DNA from: JAURVT01 sp049059935
GTDB lineage: Bacteria > Actinomycetota > Actinomycetes > Propionibacteriales > Nocardioidaceae
Length of the DNA: 26,219 bases
Assembly: GCF_049059935.1 (NCBI RefSeq)
Contig: NZ_JBMGQR010000059.1
Coordinates: 1-26,219, forward strand
Direction: 5' to 3'
Below are positions 15,801 through 23,113 of this stretch, piece by piece. The notes under the pieces are model-generated. The model had not been told where the DNA came from and searched no databases. It saw nothing but the letters and a program-made list of their open reading frames with translations. The translations under genes were made by a program, and so were the position numbers. Position 1 is the stretch's first letter; every line of letters begins with the position of its first letter.

Positions 15801-16979
15801 CTATGCGGTGGTCTGCGGGGCGAACTTCGGCACCCGGACGACGACGCGCGTGCCCGCCCCGGGCGCGGTCTCGATGACGATGCCGTACTCGTCGCCGTAC
15901 ACCGTGCGCATCCGCTCGTCGACGTTGCCGAGGCCGACGGAGTCGCCGGCGCCGTCACCCGCGAGGGCGGCCCGGACGCGCTCGGGGTCCTCGCCGACGC
16001 CGTCGTCCTCGATCGTGATGACGCACTCGTGCCCGGCGTCCTCGGCGGCGACGCTGATCGTCCCCTCGCCGGGCTTGCGCTCCAGCCCGTGCCGCACGGC
16101 GTTCTCCACCAGCGGCTGGATCGACAGGAACGGCACGGTCACGCTCAGCACCTCCGGCGCGACGGTGATGCGCACGCGCAGCCGGTCGCCGAACCGGGCC
16201 TTCTCGAGCACGAGGTACCGCTCGATCGAGCGCAGCTCCTCGGCGAGGGTGGTGAAGTCGCCGTGGCGCCGGAACGAGTACCGCGTGAAGTCGGCGAACT
16301 CGAGCAGCAGCTCGCGGGCCCGCTCGGGGTCGGTGCGCACGAACGACGCGATCGCGCCGAGCGAGTTGTAGACGAAGTGCGGCGAGATCTGCGCCCGGAG
16401 CGCCCGCAGCTCGGCCTCCATCAGCGCGGTGCGCGACTTGTCCAGCTCGGCGAGCTCGAGCTGGCCCGAGACCCAGCGCGCCACCTCCGTGCTCGCGCGC
16501 ACCAGTCCGGCGGACGCGTCGTCGGTCATCACCACGACCGACCCGACGACGGTCGACGGCACGTCCGTCCCGACGCCGACGGCCAGCGGCGCGACGATCG
16601 CGTGGCCGAGCGGCCCGTCGGGCGTCCTGACGACCTGGGTGCTGCCGGACGTCATCGCCGAGGTCGCGAGCGCGCCGACGGCGTCGCGCCAGGACCGTCC
16701 GGCGCCGTCCCAGGCCAGGACGCGGTCGGTGTCGGTGAGCGCGACGGCCGGGGCGCCCAGCAGCTCGCGCAGGTGCGGCAGCGCCCGCTCGGCGCTGGCG
16801 GCGTCGAGCCCCCCGCGCAGGTACGGCGCCGCCAGGGAGGCGGTGTGCAGGGTGGCGTAGGTGGCGCGGTCGGCCGGCGACCCCAGGGTGCGCCGCGACC
16901 TCAGCAGCACCGCGGCCAGCACCAGGAGCGCGAGCGCGGTGAGGACGCCGCCCACCACCGCGACGCCGACGCTGCCCAT
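15801..16979 (-). CDS. LytS-type sensor histidine kinase
   Basis: 392 residues with one N-terminal membrane segment (about 6-27). A GAF-like or short input domain covers roughly 40-165, containing AVALTDTDRVLAW and VVGSVVVMTDD. The His_kinase motif QISPHFVYNSL places the phospho-histidine at His201. The ATPase domain has SIQPLVENAVRHGLE (N box) and IEDDGVGEDP (G1). The LytS class pairs with LytTR regulators, and kinases of this exact build are normally found beside a LytTR regulator and an ActP-like symporter. Here the regulator and symporter are 4.7 kb away at 8509-11138. The start follows the MFS stop by 16 bases, so the kinase may also be read from that transcript. A CAGACT six bases upstream is a weak leaderless -10. 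Confidence 0.9.
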   Translation of the reverse strand: MGSVGVAVVGGVLTALALLVLAAVLLRSRRTLGSPADRATYATLHTASLAAPYLRGGLDAASAERALPHLRELLGAPAVALTDTDRVLAWDGAGRSWRDAVGALATSAMTSGSTQVVRTPDGPLGHAIVAPLAVGVGTDVPSTVVGSVVVMTDDASAGLVRASTEVARWVSGQLELAELDKSRTALMEAELRALRAQISPHFVYNSLGAIASFVRTDPERARELLLEFADFTRYSFRRHGDFTTLAEELRSIERYLVLEKARFGDRLRVRITVAPEVLSVTVPFLSIQPLVENAVRHGLERKPGEGTISVAAEDAGHECVITIEDDGVGEDPERVRAALAGDGAGDSVGLGNVDERMRTVYGDEYGIVIETAPGAGTRVVVRVPKFAPQTTA

Positions 16980-16995
16980 GGTCGGAGTCTGCCAG

Positions 16996-18276
16996 TCAGG
17001 CGGCGCCCGAGCGGTGACGTCCGCGCCCGAGGGCCGCGGGCACCGGCTCGGGCTCGTCGGGCCACGTGTCCGGCGTGCCGACGTCGCGGACGACGGCGCG
17101 GCTGAGCACGTACAGCGCGCACAGCAGGAGCAGGGCGGCGAGCACGGCGGTGGTGGTGACGAACCCGAACGCGGTGACGAGGACGCCGGTGAGCAGCGGC
17201 CCGAGCGGGACCGTCACGTGGGTGACGAAGTTGGTGGCCGTCGAGATGCGTCCCTGCAGCGACTCGGGCGTGGTGGTGAGCAGGTACGAGCTGACCCCGG
17301 CGATCATCACCGGCTGCGCACCGATGCCGATCGGCAGGAGCAGGCAGACGGCCACCGGGTGCACCGTCCACACCAGCGGGGTCACGGCGACGACCATCGC
17401 GAACGCCGACGCGATCGCGATCCAGCCCGTCCCGACCCGGTCGATCACCTGGGGAGCGGCGGTCGCCCCCGCGAGGCCGGCCAGCCCCGAGGCGGTCTCG
17501 GTGAGGCCGATGACGAACGGCGACCAGCCCGCGTCGAGCATCCGCAGCGCCACCAGCAGCAGGACGGCCGCCGTCACCAGGTTGCTCATCGCGGCGTAGA
17601 CGAAGAACGCGCGGCGGAACGGCGAGCGCACCACGAACCGCAGGCCCTGGACGAGGTCCGAGCGCAGCGTGGTGGCGACCTCGCGCTCGGGGGCGGCGAG
17701 CGACCCGCGGATCGCGAGCGCGCAGAGGACCGACGCGAGGTATCCGGCCGCCGCCGCGGCGAACGGGGCCCACCGGGTCAGGCCGAGCGCGAGGCCCGAC
17801 AGCGGGCCGCCGCCGAGGTCGGCGACGCTGCTGCGCGCGACGTTCTGGCTGATCGCCGCGGGCAGGTCGTCGCGGTCGACGAGCCGGCGGATCGAGGCCA
17901 TCTCGGCCGGACGGCTGAACGCCTCGCCGCACCCGCTGAGCAGCGCCACGGCGGCGAGGTGCGTCGTCGTCAGGTCGGCGACGAGGGCCGCGGCGACGAC
18001 GCTGCCGTACCCGGCGAGGCCGAGCAGGCTCGTGCCGAGCAGGACGAGGCGCCGGTCGACCCGGTCGACGACGACGCCCGCCGGAAGCACCAGCAGCACG
18101 AAGCCGACCATCGCCATGGCGGCGACCCAGCCGGCCTCCAGCGCCGACCCGGACACGGCGAACGCGATGAGCGGGAGAGCGAACGCCGCCATGGCGCCGC
18201 CGAGCTCGCGAAGCGCACCGCCCGACCACAGCAGCGTGAAGTCACGGTTGCGGGCGAGCCGCGTGTAGTGCCCCAT
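16996..18276 (-). CDS. MFS transporter, EntS-like exporter branch
   Basis: 426 residues with 12 predicted membrane segments. The start HYTRLARNRDFTLLWSGGALRELG and the loop between helices 2 and 3 (GVVVDRVDRRLVLL) are typical of the MFS_3 (EntS-like) group, often drug or siderophore exporters. The ATG at 18276 follows GGGAGG closely. A minus-strand TATGTT at 18313-18318 is a likely -10. The stop is 16 bases before the kinase start. The substrate cannot be inferred. Confidence 0.88.
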   Translation of the reverse strand: MGHYTRLARNRDFTLLWSGGALRELGGAMAAFALPLIAFAVSGSALEAGWVAAMAMVGFVLLVLPAGVVVDRVDRRLVLLGTSLLGLAGYGSVVAAALVADLTTTHLAAVALLSGCGEAFSRPAEMASIRRLVDRDDLPAAISQNVARSSVADLGGGPLSGLALGLTRWAPFAAAAAGYLASVLCALAIRGSLAAPEREVATTLRSDLVQGLRFVVRSPFRRAFFVYAAMSNLVTAAVLLLVALRMLDAGWSPFVIGLTETASGLAGLAGATAAPQVIDRVGTGWIAIASAFAMVVAVTPLVWTVHPVAVCLLLPIGIGAQPVMIAGVSSYLLTTTPESLQGRISTATNFVTHVTVPLGPLLTGVLVTAFGFVTTTAVLAALLLLCALYVLSRAVVRDVGTPDTWPDEPEPVPAALGRGRHRSGAA

Positions 18277-18384
18277 CTGCCTCCCGCCACGAACCGGACG
18301 AACGTGGCGATCAACATAGATCGGCCGCCGGTCGCAGCGGGAGGTTTCGGGCGAGAAGGCGTCCGAACCGTGATGCGGCAGGGG

Positions 18385-19188
18385 TCAGCGGAAGTCGACC
18401 AGCAGCCCGCCGTCGTCGCCGGGCGCCGTCTCGGGCGCCGGCAGGGCCGACCGCACGACGGTGGCCCGGTCGCACTCGGTGCGGTACCGCAGGCGCAGCC
18501 CGCCGGTGCCGCGGACGTGCTCGGCGTACAGCTCGCGCACCTGCTCCTCGATGCCGGCGCGGTCGTCGGCGGTGCGCTCGGCGACGTACGACCGGCTGGC
18601 GACCAGGGCCAGCAGGCCGGGCAGGTCGATCTGCTGCCAGTGCCCGAAGACGGCGCTGCGGTGGTCGGTGAACAGCTCGGAGGTCAGGTAGGCGCGGTGG
18701 TCGTCGCCCCGGGGCTCGGCGTCGGCGGGCCTGATGGCGGCCATCAGGCGACGCACCCAGGGGATGGACTCGTCGAGCCGGTTCCAGACCACCGACAGCA
18801 GGCCGTCGGGACGCAGCACGCGGGCGATCTCGGGCAGCGCGAGACCGGGGTCGAACCAGTGGAACGCCTGCGCCGCCACCACGACGTCGAAGCTCGACGA
18901 CGCGAAGGGCAGGTGCTCGGCGGGGGTGCGCACCACGTCGACGCCGAGGTCGGCCGGCATCTGCTCGAGCATCGGGCCGGACGGGTCGGTGGCGACGACC
19001 TCGTGGCCCCAGCCGGCGAGCGCGGCCGTCAGCTGTCCGGTGCCGGCGCCCAGCTCGAGGACGCGCGAGCGCATCCCGTCGGTGAGCCAGCGGGTGGCGC
19101 GGTCGGGGTAGGGCGGGCGTCCGCGGGCGTACGACTCCGCGACGGCGTCGAACCGTCCCGACCTCGACTCCCGCACCGCGTCGTCCAT
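18385..19188 (-). CDS. SAM-dependent class I methyltransferase
   Basis: 267 residues from ATG 19188. The N-terminus FDAVAESYARGRPPYPDRA is typical of UbiE/Trm9-like small-molecule methyltransferases. Motif I is LELGAGTGQLT near residues 47-57, motif II VATDPSGPMLEQM, post-motif II TPAEHLPF, and motif IV FDVVVAAQAFHWFD, followed by IARVLRPDGLLSVVWN. The substrate is unknown; Trp/Phe after the aromatic motif IV is common in this broad family. The frame runs on upstream across the divergent gene, but TAGCGT seven bases before this ATG and no ribosome site favour a leaderless start here. Confidence 0.88.
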   Translation of the reverse strand: MDDAVRESRSGRFDAVAESYARGRPPYPDRATRWLTDGMRSRVLELGAGTGQLTAALAGWGHEVVATDPSGPMLEQMPADLGVDVVRTPAEHLPFASSSFDVVVAAQAFHWFDPGLALPEIARVLRPDGLLSVVWNRLDESIPWVRRLMAAIRPADAEPRGDDHRAYLTSELFTDHRSAVFGHWQQIDLPGLLALVASRSYVAERTADDRAGIEEQVRELYAEHVRGTGGLRLRYRTECDRATVVRSALPAPETAPGDDGGLLVDFR

Positions 19189-19195
19189 GGACAGG

Positions 19196-19230
19196 ACGCT
19201 AGCAACCCTCCGAGCGGGCCCACGTACGCT
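19196..19230. promoter_or_regulatory. Divergent pair of leaderless -10 boxes
   Basis: On the minus strand TAGCGT (19196-19201) lies 7 bases before ATG 19188. On the plus strand TACGCT (19225-19230) lies 7 bases before GTG 19238. Each gene's -35 region must lie across or beyond the other's -10, so the two promoters overlap in a 49-base gap. Confidence 0.5.
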
Positions 19231-19237
19231 GCGTGGC

Positions 19238-19960
19238 GTGGCAGCCGACCCGTTCGACGAGCACGCCCACCTCGAGGGGGTGCCGTCCGCCTTCGCCGGC
19301 GTCCGCGACGGCATGGATGCGCTGCTGCGCGACCGCGGGCTCCGCCGGAGCACCCCCGACGTCACCGGCGAGTCGTTGCTGCGCGGGGCGGACGCGTCGG
19401 CGTCGCTCGAGACCGGGACGAGCGACCTGGAGGCCCTGCGCGAGGGGCGCGGCGACGCCGTGGCGATGGCCTGCGCCCGGATGTCGACCCAGCTGCTCGG
19501 GCTCGTGCCCGTGTGGCAGCGCTCGCCCCTGCAGGCGCTCGCGCGGGTGCACGCCCTCGTCGCCGCCGGACAGGTGCCGGACGAGGACCTCGGCCGTCCC
19601 TTCCAGCCCTCCGGCTCGGCCCGCCTGGGCACCCTCGCCCGGACGCTCGCCCAGCCCACGCAGGCGCCGGGCCTCCTCGTCGCCGCGATGGTGCACGCCG
19701 AGGTGGTGGCCGCCAACGCGTTCGTCTCGCACAACGCCGTGGTCGCGCGGGCGGCCGAGCGCCTGGTGATGGTGGCGCGCGGCGTCGACCCGGCCAGCGT
19801 CACCGTGCCCGAGGCCGGCCACGCCGCCCGCCCCCGCGCCTACGCCGGCGCGCTCGAGGCGTACGCCGGCGGCGAGCCTGCGGGCGTCCACCGCTGGCTG
19901 CTCTACTCCGCCGAGGCCCTCGCGCTCGGCGTCGAGGCCACCCCGCTCTCCCCCCGCTGA
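19238..19960 (+). CDS. Fic-fold protein with degenerate catalytic motif (often misnamed oxidoreductase)
   Basis: 240 residues from GTG 19238; upstream in-frame codons would overlap the divergent gene. I align it with Fic-domain proteins. MVHAEVVAANAFVSHNAVVARAAERL at about 152-177 follows the pattern of the Fic core helix pair, where HPFx(D/E)GNGR becomes N160-A-F162-V-S-H-N166-A-V: Phe and Asn are kept, while the catalytic His, Gly and Arg are lost. SASLET (Ser54 to Glu58) resembles the (S/T)xxxE(G/N) inhibitory helix motif. The rest is helical. Orthologues in Streptomyces and relatives lie by ssd/tad genes and are often labelled oxidoreductase without support. AMPylation activity is unlikely; a binding or regulatory role near the HAD and Tad genes is possible. 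Confidence 0.7.
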   Translation: MAADPFDEHAHLEGVPSAFAGVRDGMDALLRDRGLRRSTPDVTGESLLRGADASASLETGTSDLEALREGRGDAVAMACARMSTQLLGLVPVWQRSPLQALARVHALVAAGQVPDEDLGRPFQPSGSARLGTLARTLAQPTQAPGLLVAAMVHAEVVAANAFVSHNAVVARAAERLVMVARGVDPASVTVPEAGHAARPRAYAGALEAYAGGEPAGVHRWLLYSAEALALGVEATPLSPR

Positions 19961-19966
19961 CGAGAG

Positions 19967-20024
19967 TCTCTGGATCGTGGCTGGTCTCTGGATCGTGGTC
20001 GCTCCGGCGACCACGATCCAGAGA
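19967..20024 (+). terminator. 18-bp perfect hairpin with a duplicated left arm
   Basis: TCTCTGGATCGTGG occurs at 19967-19980 and again at 19985-19998. The second copy, extended by TCGC to 20002, pairs perfectly over 18 bp with 20007-20024 around a TCCG loop. The first copy can pair over 14 bp with the same right arm, so two exclusive stems are possible. It starts 7 bases after the Fic-like stop codon and is the likely terminator. Confidence 0.65.
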
Positions 20025-20052
20025 TCCACGTCGACGGGGCAGCCGCACAGAC

Positions 20053-20088
20053 GGACGGCGCCGCCCCGGAACCGGGGCGACGCCGTCC
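20053..20088. repeat. Second inverted repeat in the 19961-20334 gap
   Basis: Arms GGACGGCG (20053-20060) and CGCCGTCC (20081-20088), with an inner CCCCGG/CCGGGG pair (20064-20069 and 20072-20077). It may back up the preceding terminator or be part of a structured RNA. Confidence 0.5.
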
Positions 20089-20334
20089 TGGCGCAGCCGG
20101 CTCGGTGACCATGCGTGCTGTCATCAACGTCTGCGCGGGTCCGCTCCACCACGGTGGTGGCCGGGTTCCCGAGGAGACTTCCCCATAGGACGGGTGATCG
20201 CCGCGTGGTGCTGCCGGGCTGCTGTGCCGACTGTGGAGTTCTGAGGTCCGTTCTACGCCCCTCGTCCACCTGAGGGAAGAGGTACTGGAGCGTCACCTGT
20301 TGTGCGCGGATTCACGAGCCGCCGCGCAGCGTCC
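20089..20334. other. Unassigned intergenic stretch with small hairpins and two very short frames
   Basis: No gene is recognised in this 246-base stretch, and its composition is less GC-rich than neighbouring genes. It holds an inverted repeat CCACCAC-G-GTGGTGG (about 20143-20157) and a CCCTC-N8-GAGGG hairpin (20259-20276). There is also a 25-codon frame from ATG 20111 and a 16-codon frame from GTG 20194 with two adjacent Cys codons near its start. Neither has a convincing ribosome site. It lies downstream of both convergent genes. A small RNA is possible: the actinobacterial 6C RNA lies near these genes in other genomes, but I see no C6 loops here. Confidence 0.3.
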
Positions 20335-21063
20335 TCAGCCCAGGTGCGTCCCGAAGAAGTCCTCGATCCGCCGCCACGCGTCCGCCGCGGACGCCGGGTG
20401 CGGCCCGAGCCCGCCGACGCGCATCAGCGGACGGAGCACCTTCGGGCCCACCGGGGCGTCGTTCATGAACGAGTGGCTGGCCTGCGGGTACTCCTTGACG
20501 TCGTGCGCGACGCCGGCCCGGGTGAGCGCGCCCTCCAGGTCGGCGGCCGCACCCTTGAGGGACGGGTCCCTGCCACCGAAGCTGCCGACGACGGGGCAGG
20601 CGTCGGCGACGGCGGCGTCGAGGTCCTTGGGCAGCTGGCCGTAGTTGACGGCCGCGGCGTCGAACCCACGCGACGCCGCGAGGATCGCGAACCCGCCGCC
20701 CATGCAGAAGCCGATGACGCCGACGCCGCCCGCGCAGTCGTCCTGCCCGGCCGTCCAGGCCCGGGTCGCCTCGATGTCGCTGAACGCACGCCCGTGCCCG
20801 GCGAACATGGCGCGGAACGTCGAGACGAGGCAGCGACGCGCGCCGCCCGCGCTGAACAGGTCGACGGCGACGGCCAGGTAGCCCGCGGCGGCGAGCCGGT
20901 CGGCCTGGCGGCAGGTCACCTCGTCGAGCCCGAACGCCTCGTGCACGACCACCACGCCGGGCCACGGGCCGTCGCCGGCCGGGCGCGAGACGTACGCTCG
21001 CAGCTCGGGCGAGGCGCCGTCGACGCCGGTGGTGGGGACGGTGGTCAGCGCGGGCAGGGTCAC
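20335..21063 (-). CDS. Dienelactone hydrolase family protein
   Basis: 242 residues from GTG 21063; a GTG at 21072 is in frame, but TACGGT seven bases before 21063 marks a leaderless start. Alpha/beta hydrolase of the DLH type with the complete Cys-Asp-His triad: Cys120 in GFCMGG, Asp166 in GGRDPS and His197 in ASHSF. The oxyanion region VVVHEAFGLDE is near residues 38-48. The family opens dienelactone in chlorocatechol pathways, but many members act on unknown esters or lactones, and no aromatic degradation genes are nearby, so the substrate is open. It is a single-gene unit, convergent with the gene ending at 19960 and downstream of the HAD gene. Confidence 0.9.
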   Translation of the reverse strand: MTLPALTTVPTTGVDGASPELRAYVSRPAGDGPWPGVVVVHEAFGLDEVTCRQADRLAAAGYLAVAVDLFSAGGARRCLVSTFRAMFAGHGRAFSDIEATRAWTAGQDDCAGGVGVIGFCMGGGFAILAASRGFDAAAVNYGQLPKDLDAAVADACPVVGSFGGRDPSLKGAAADLEGALTRAGVAHDVKEYPQASHSFMNDAPVGPKVLRPLMRVGGLGPHPASAADAWRRIEDFFGTHLG

Positions 21064-21070
21064 GCGCCCC

Positions 21071-21076
21071 ACCGTA
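21071..21076 (-). promoter_or_regulatory. Leaderless -10 box of the DLH gene
   Basis: TACGGT, seven bases, then GTG 21063, with no ribosome site. Confidence 0.5.
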
Positions 21077-21088
21077 GGGACGGGGCCG

Positions 21089-21901
21089 CTACTCCGCGCG
21101 GCGGCGACGCAGCTGGCGCGCGACGACGCCCGCCGACACCGCCCCCAGTGCCAGCCCGACGACGGCGACCTTGCTGCCGGTGGTCTCCAGCGGACGGGGA
21201 CGCAGCGCGACCGGCCGCTCGAACTCCAGCACCGGCCAGCCGTTCTCCTGGGCCGCGCGGCGCAGGGGCTTGTCGGGGTTGACGGCGAAGCCGTGGCCGA
21301 CCGCGGCGAGCATGGGCACGTCGGTCTCGGAGTCGGAGTAGGCGAAGCAGCGGTCGAGGTCGTACCCCTCCTCCGCGGCCATCTCGCGGATGGCGACCGC
21401 CTTGTTCTCGCCGTACGCGTAGAACGAGATCTCGCCGGTGTAGCGACCGTCGACCTCGACCAGGCGGGTGGCCACCACCTTGTCCGCGCCGAGCATCTCG
21501 CCGATCGGGTCGACCACCTCGGCGCCCGAGGCCGACACGATGACGATGTCGCGCCCCGCCGCGCGGTGCCCCTCGATCAGCTCGACGGCCTCGGCGTAGA
21601 CGAGCGGCTCGACGATCGTGTGCAGCGTCTCGGCGACGATGTCGCGGACCGTCTGGACGTCCCACCCGCTGCACAGGTCGGTGAGGTACGCCCGCATCTT
21701 CTCCATCTGGTCCTGGTCGATGCCGTTGATGCCGAACATGAACTGGGCGTAGGCGCTGCGCAGGACCGAGCGTCGGTTGATCAGGCCGCCGGCGTAGAAC
21801 GGCCGGCCGAACGCGAGCGTGCTCGACTTGGCGATGATCGTCTTGTCGAGGTCGAAGAACGCCGCCTCGCGCGCCGGACCTCCGGGCTGGCCTGGGCTCA
21901 C
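21089..21901 (-). CDS. HAD-IB family phosphatase with C-terminal membrane anchor
   Basis: 270 residues from GTG 21901. HAD motif I is FFDLDKTII with Asp17 and Asp19, motif II IVSASG, motif III Lys in GENKAVA, and motif IV YSDSETDVPML. It belongs to the HAD-IB group (SerB- and CicA-like) that hydrolyses phosphomonoesters such as phosphoserine. A hydrophobic stretch near residues 245-262 followed by RQLRRRR suggests a C-terminal anchor with the basic tail inside. M. tuberculosis Rv3661, as I recall, is the homologue beside ssd and has the same divergent orientation. TATGCT six bases before the GTG indicates a leaderless mRNA. The natural substrate is unknown. Confidence 0.9.
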   Translation of the reverse strand: MSPGQPGGPAREAAFFDLDKTIIAKSSTLAFGRPFYAGGLINRRSVLRSAYAQFMFGINGIDQDQMEKMRAYLTDLCSGWDVQTVRDIVAETLHTIVEPLVYAEAVELIEGHRAAGRDIVIVSASGAEVVDPIGEMLGADKVVATRLVEVDGRYTGEISFYAYGENKAVAIREMAAEEGYDLDRCFAYSDSETDVPMLAAVGHGFAVNPDKPLRRAAQENGWPVLEFERPVALRPRPLETTGSKVAVVGLALGAVSAGVVARQLRRRRAE

Positions 21902-21907
21902 GCGACC

Positions 21908-21913
21908 AGCATA
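21908..21913 (-). promoter_or_regulatory. Leaderless -10 box of the HAD gene
   Basis: TATGCT, six bases, then GTG 21901. This is the best match to TATAAT-type boxes among the leaderless promoters here. Confidence 0.6.
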
Positions 21914-22024
21914 GGTGGGGTGGACGGCCCGCTCCGCGTCCACAGGGTGACGTCCGCGACCCCGTCGTCCACAGATCGTCCGCACGGGGTGTCCGTCCGG
22001 CCGGTGGAGCACGAGGCTGCGGCC

Positions 22025-23113
22025 ATGAGCCCAGACGTCCCCCTCCCCGTCGACCGCCGTCCGGTCGTGGTCACCGCCGACGAACAGGTCCTCGAGGAGC
22101 TGCTCCGGCTCTGCGCGGCCGCCGACGTCGTGCCGGTCGTGGCCGGCGACGTCGCCTCGGCCCGCCGCGCCTGGACGTCGGCGGCCGTCGTGGTGGTCGA
22201 CGCCGTCGAGGCCGCCCTCCTCGCGACCCACTCGCCACCACGCCGATCCGAGGTCCACCTCGTCGCCCGGCGGGGGGACGGCGAGGGCGCGTGGCGCAGC
22301 GCGGTCGCCCTCGGCGCCGAGCACGTGCACGTCCTGCCCGACGACGAGCGCGCCCTCGTCGACGCCCTCGCGGCCTCCGTCGAGCCGGCTGCCGACGACT
22401 CGGCCGTGGTGGCGGTCGTCGCCGGCAGCGGGGGAGCCGGCGCCAGCACCCTCGCCGCGGCGCTCGCCGTCACCGCCTCCCGTCGTGGCGTCGCGACGCT
22501 GCTCGTCGACGCCGACCCGCTCGGTGGTGGCATCGACCTCGTGGTCGGGGCCGAGGAGTCCCAGGGGCTCCGCTGGCCCGACCTCGCCGGCACCCAGGGC
22601 CGGCTCAGCGGCGAGTCCCTGCGCGAGGCCCTGCCCCGGACGGCAGGGCTCTCGGTGCTGTCGTGGGACCGCGGCGACGCGCCGGCGGTCTCCGCCGAGT
22701 CGATGCGCTCGGTGCTCGCGGCCGGACGCCGTGCCGGCTCCCTCGTCGTGGTCGACGTGGCCCGCCGCCTCGACCCCGCGGCCGAGGAGGCGCTGCTCGT
22801 GGCCCACCGGACGCTGCTCGTGGTCTCGGCCGACGTGCGCGGCGTGGCGGCGGCCACCCGCACGCTCGCCTCCGTCCGCGAGCTCACCGGCGACGTCGGC
22901 CTCGTCGTCCGCGGGCCCGGGCCGTCCGGCCTGGACGCCGACCTCGTCGCGTCCACGCTGGGAGCACCGCTGGTCGCGCGCGTCCGGGACGACCGCCGGC
23001 TGGCGGCCGCGGTCGACGAGGGCCTCGGGCCGGTCGCTCACCGCCGCAGCAGCGTCGCGGTCGCCGCGGGCCAGGTGCTCGAGGTCGTGCGCCCGGCACG
23101 GGACGTCGCGTGA
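22025..23113 (+). CDS. ssd: Septum-site-determining/TadZ-like ATPase (Ssd)
   Basis: 362 residues from ATG 22025 with GAGG 9 bases upstream. An N-terminal response-regulator-like pseudoreceiver (about 1-115) is followed by a MinD/ParA-type ATPase domain. Its deviant Walker A is GSGGAGASTLAAALA near residues 139-153, with Walker A' LLVDADPLGGGID and a SLVVVDVARRLD Walker B region. This is the actinobacterial CpaE/TadZ family, called Ssd in M. tuberculosis (Rv3660c). TadZ proteins place the Tad secretion machine at a cell pole; Ssd also affects septum formation. It is the first gene of the tad operon and overlaps tadA by four bases (GTGA). The upstream gap to the HAD gene is 123 bases. Confidence 0.9.
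   Translation: MSPDVPLPVDRRPVVVTADEQVLEELLRLCAAADVVPVVAGDVASARRAWTSAAVVVVDAVEAALLATHSPPRRSEVHLVARRGDGEGAWRSAVALGAEHVHVLPDDERALVDALAASVEPAADDSAVVAVVAGSGGAGASTLAAALAVTASRRGVATLLVDADPLGGGIDLVVGAEESQGLRWPDLAGTQGRLSGESLREALPRTAGLSVLSWDRGDAPAVSAESMRSVLAAGRRAGSLVVVDVARRLDPAAEEALLVAHRTLLVVSADVRGVAAATRTLASVRELTGDVGLVVRGPGPSGLDADLVASTLGAPLVARVRDDRRLAAAVDEGLGPVAHRRSSVAVAAGQVLEVVRPARDVA

Noticed and set aside
16861..20244. Long plus-strand frame (over 1,100 codons) opposite the kinase, MFS and methyltransferase genes
   Set aside because: Same shadow effect; no domain is recognisable, and conserved families are on the other strand.
19199..20296. 365-codon minus-strand frame across the 19961-20334 gap
   Set aside because: No recognisable domain; it runs through the hairpins and antisense to the Fic-like gene.
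21902..22024. 6C small RNA in the HAD-ssd gap, its location in M. tuberculosis
   Set aside because: The 123-base gap has no paired stems with runs of six C, the defining feature.
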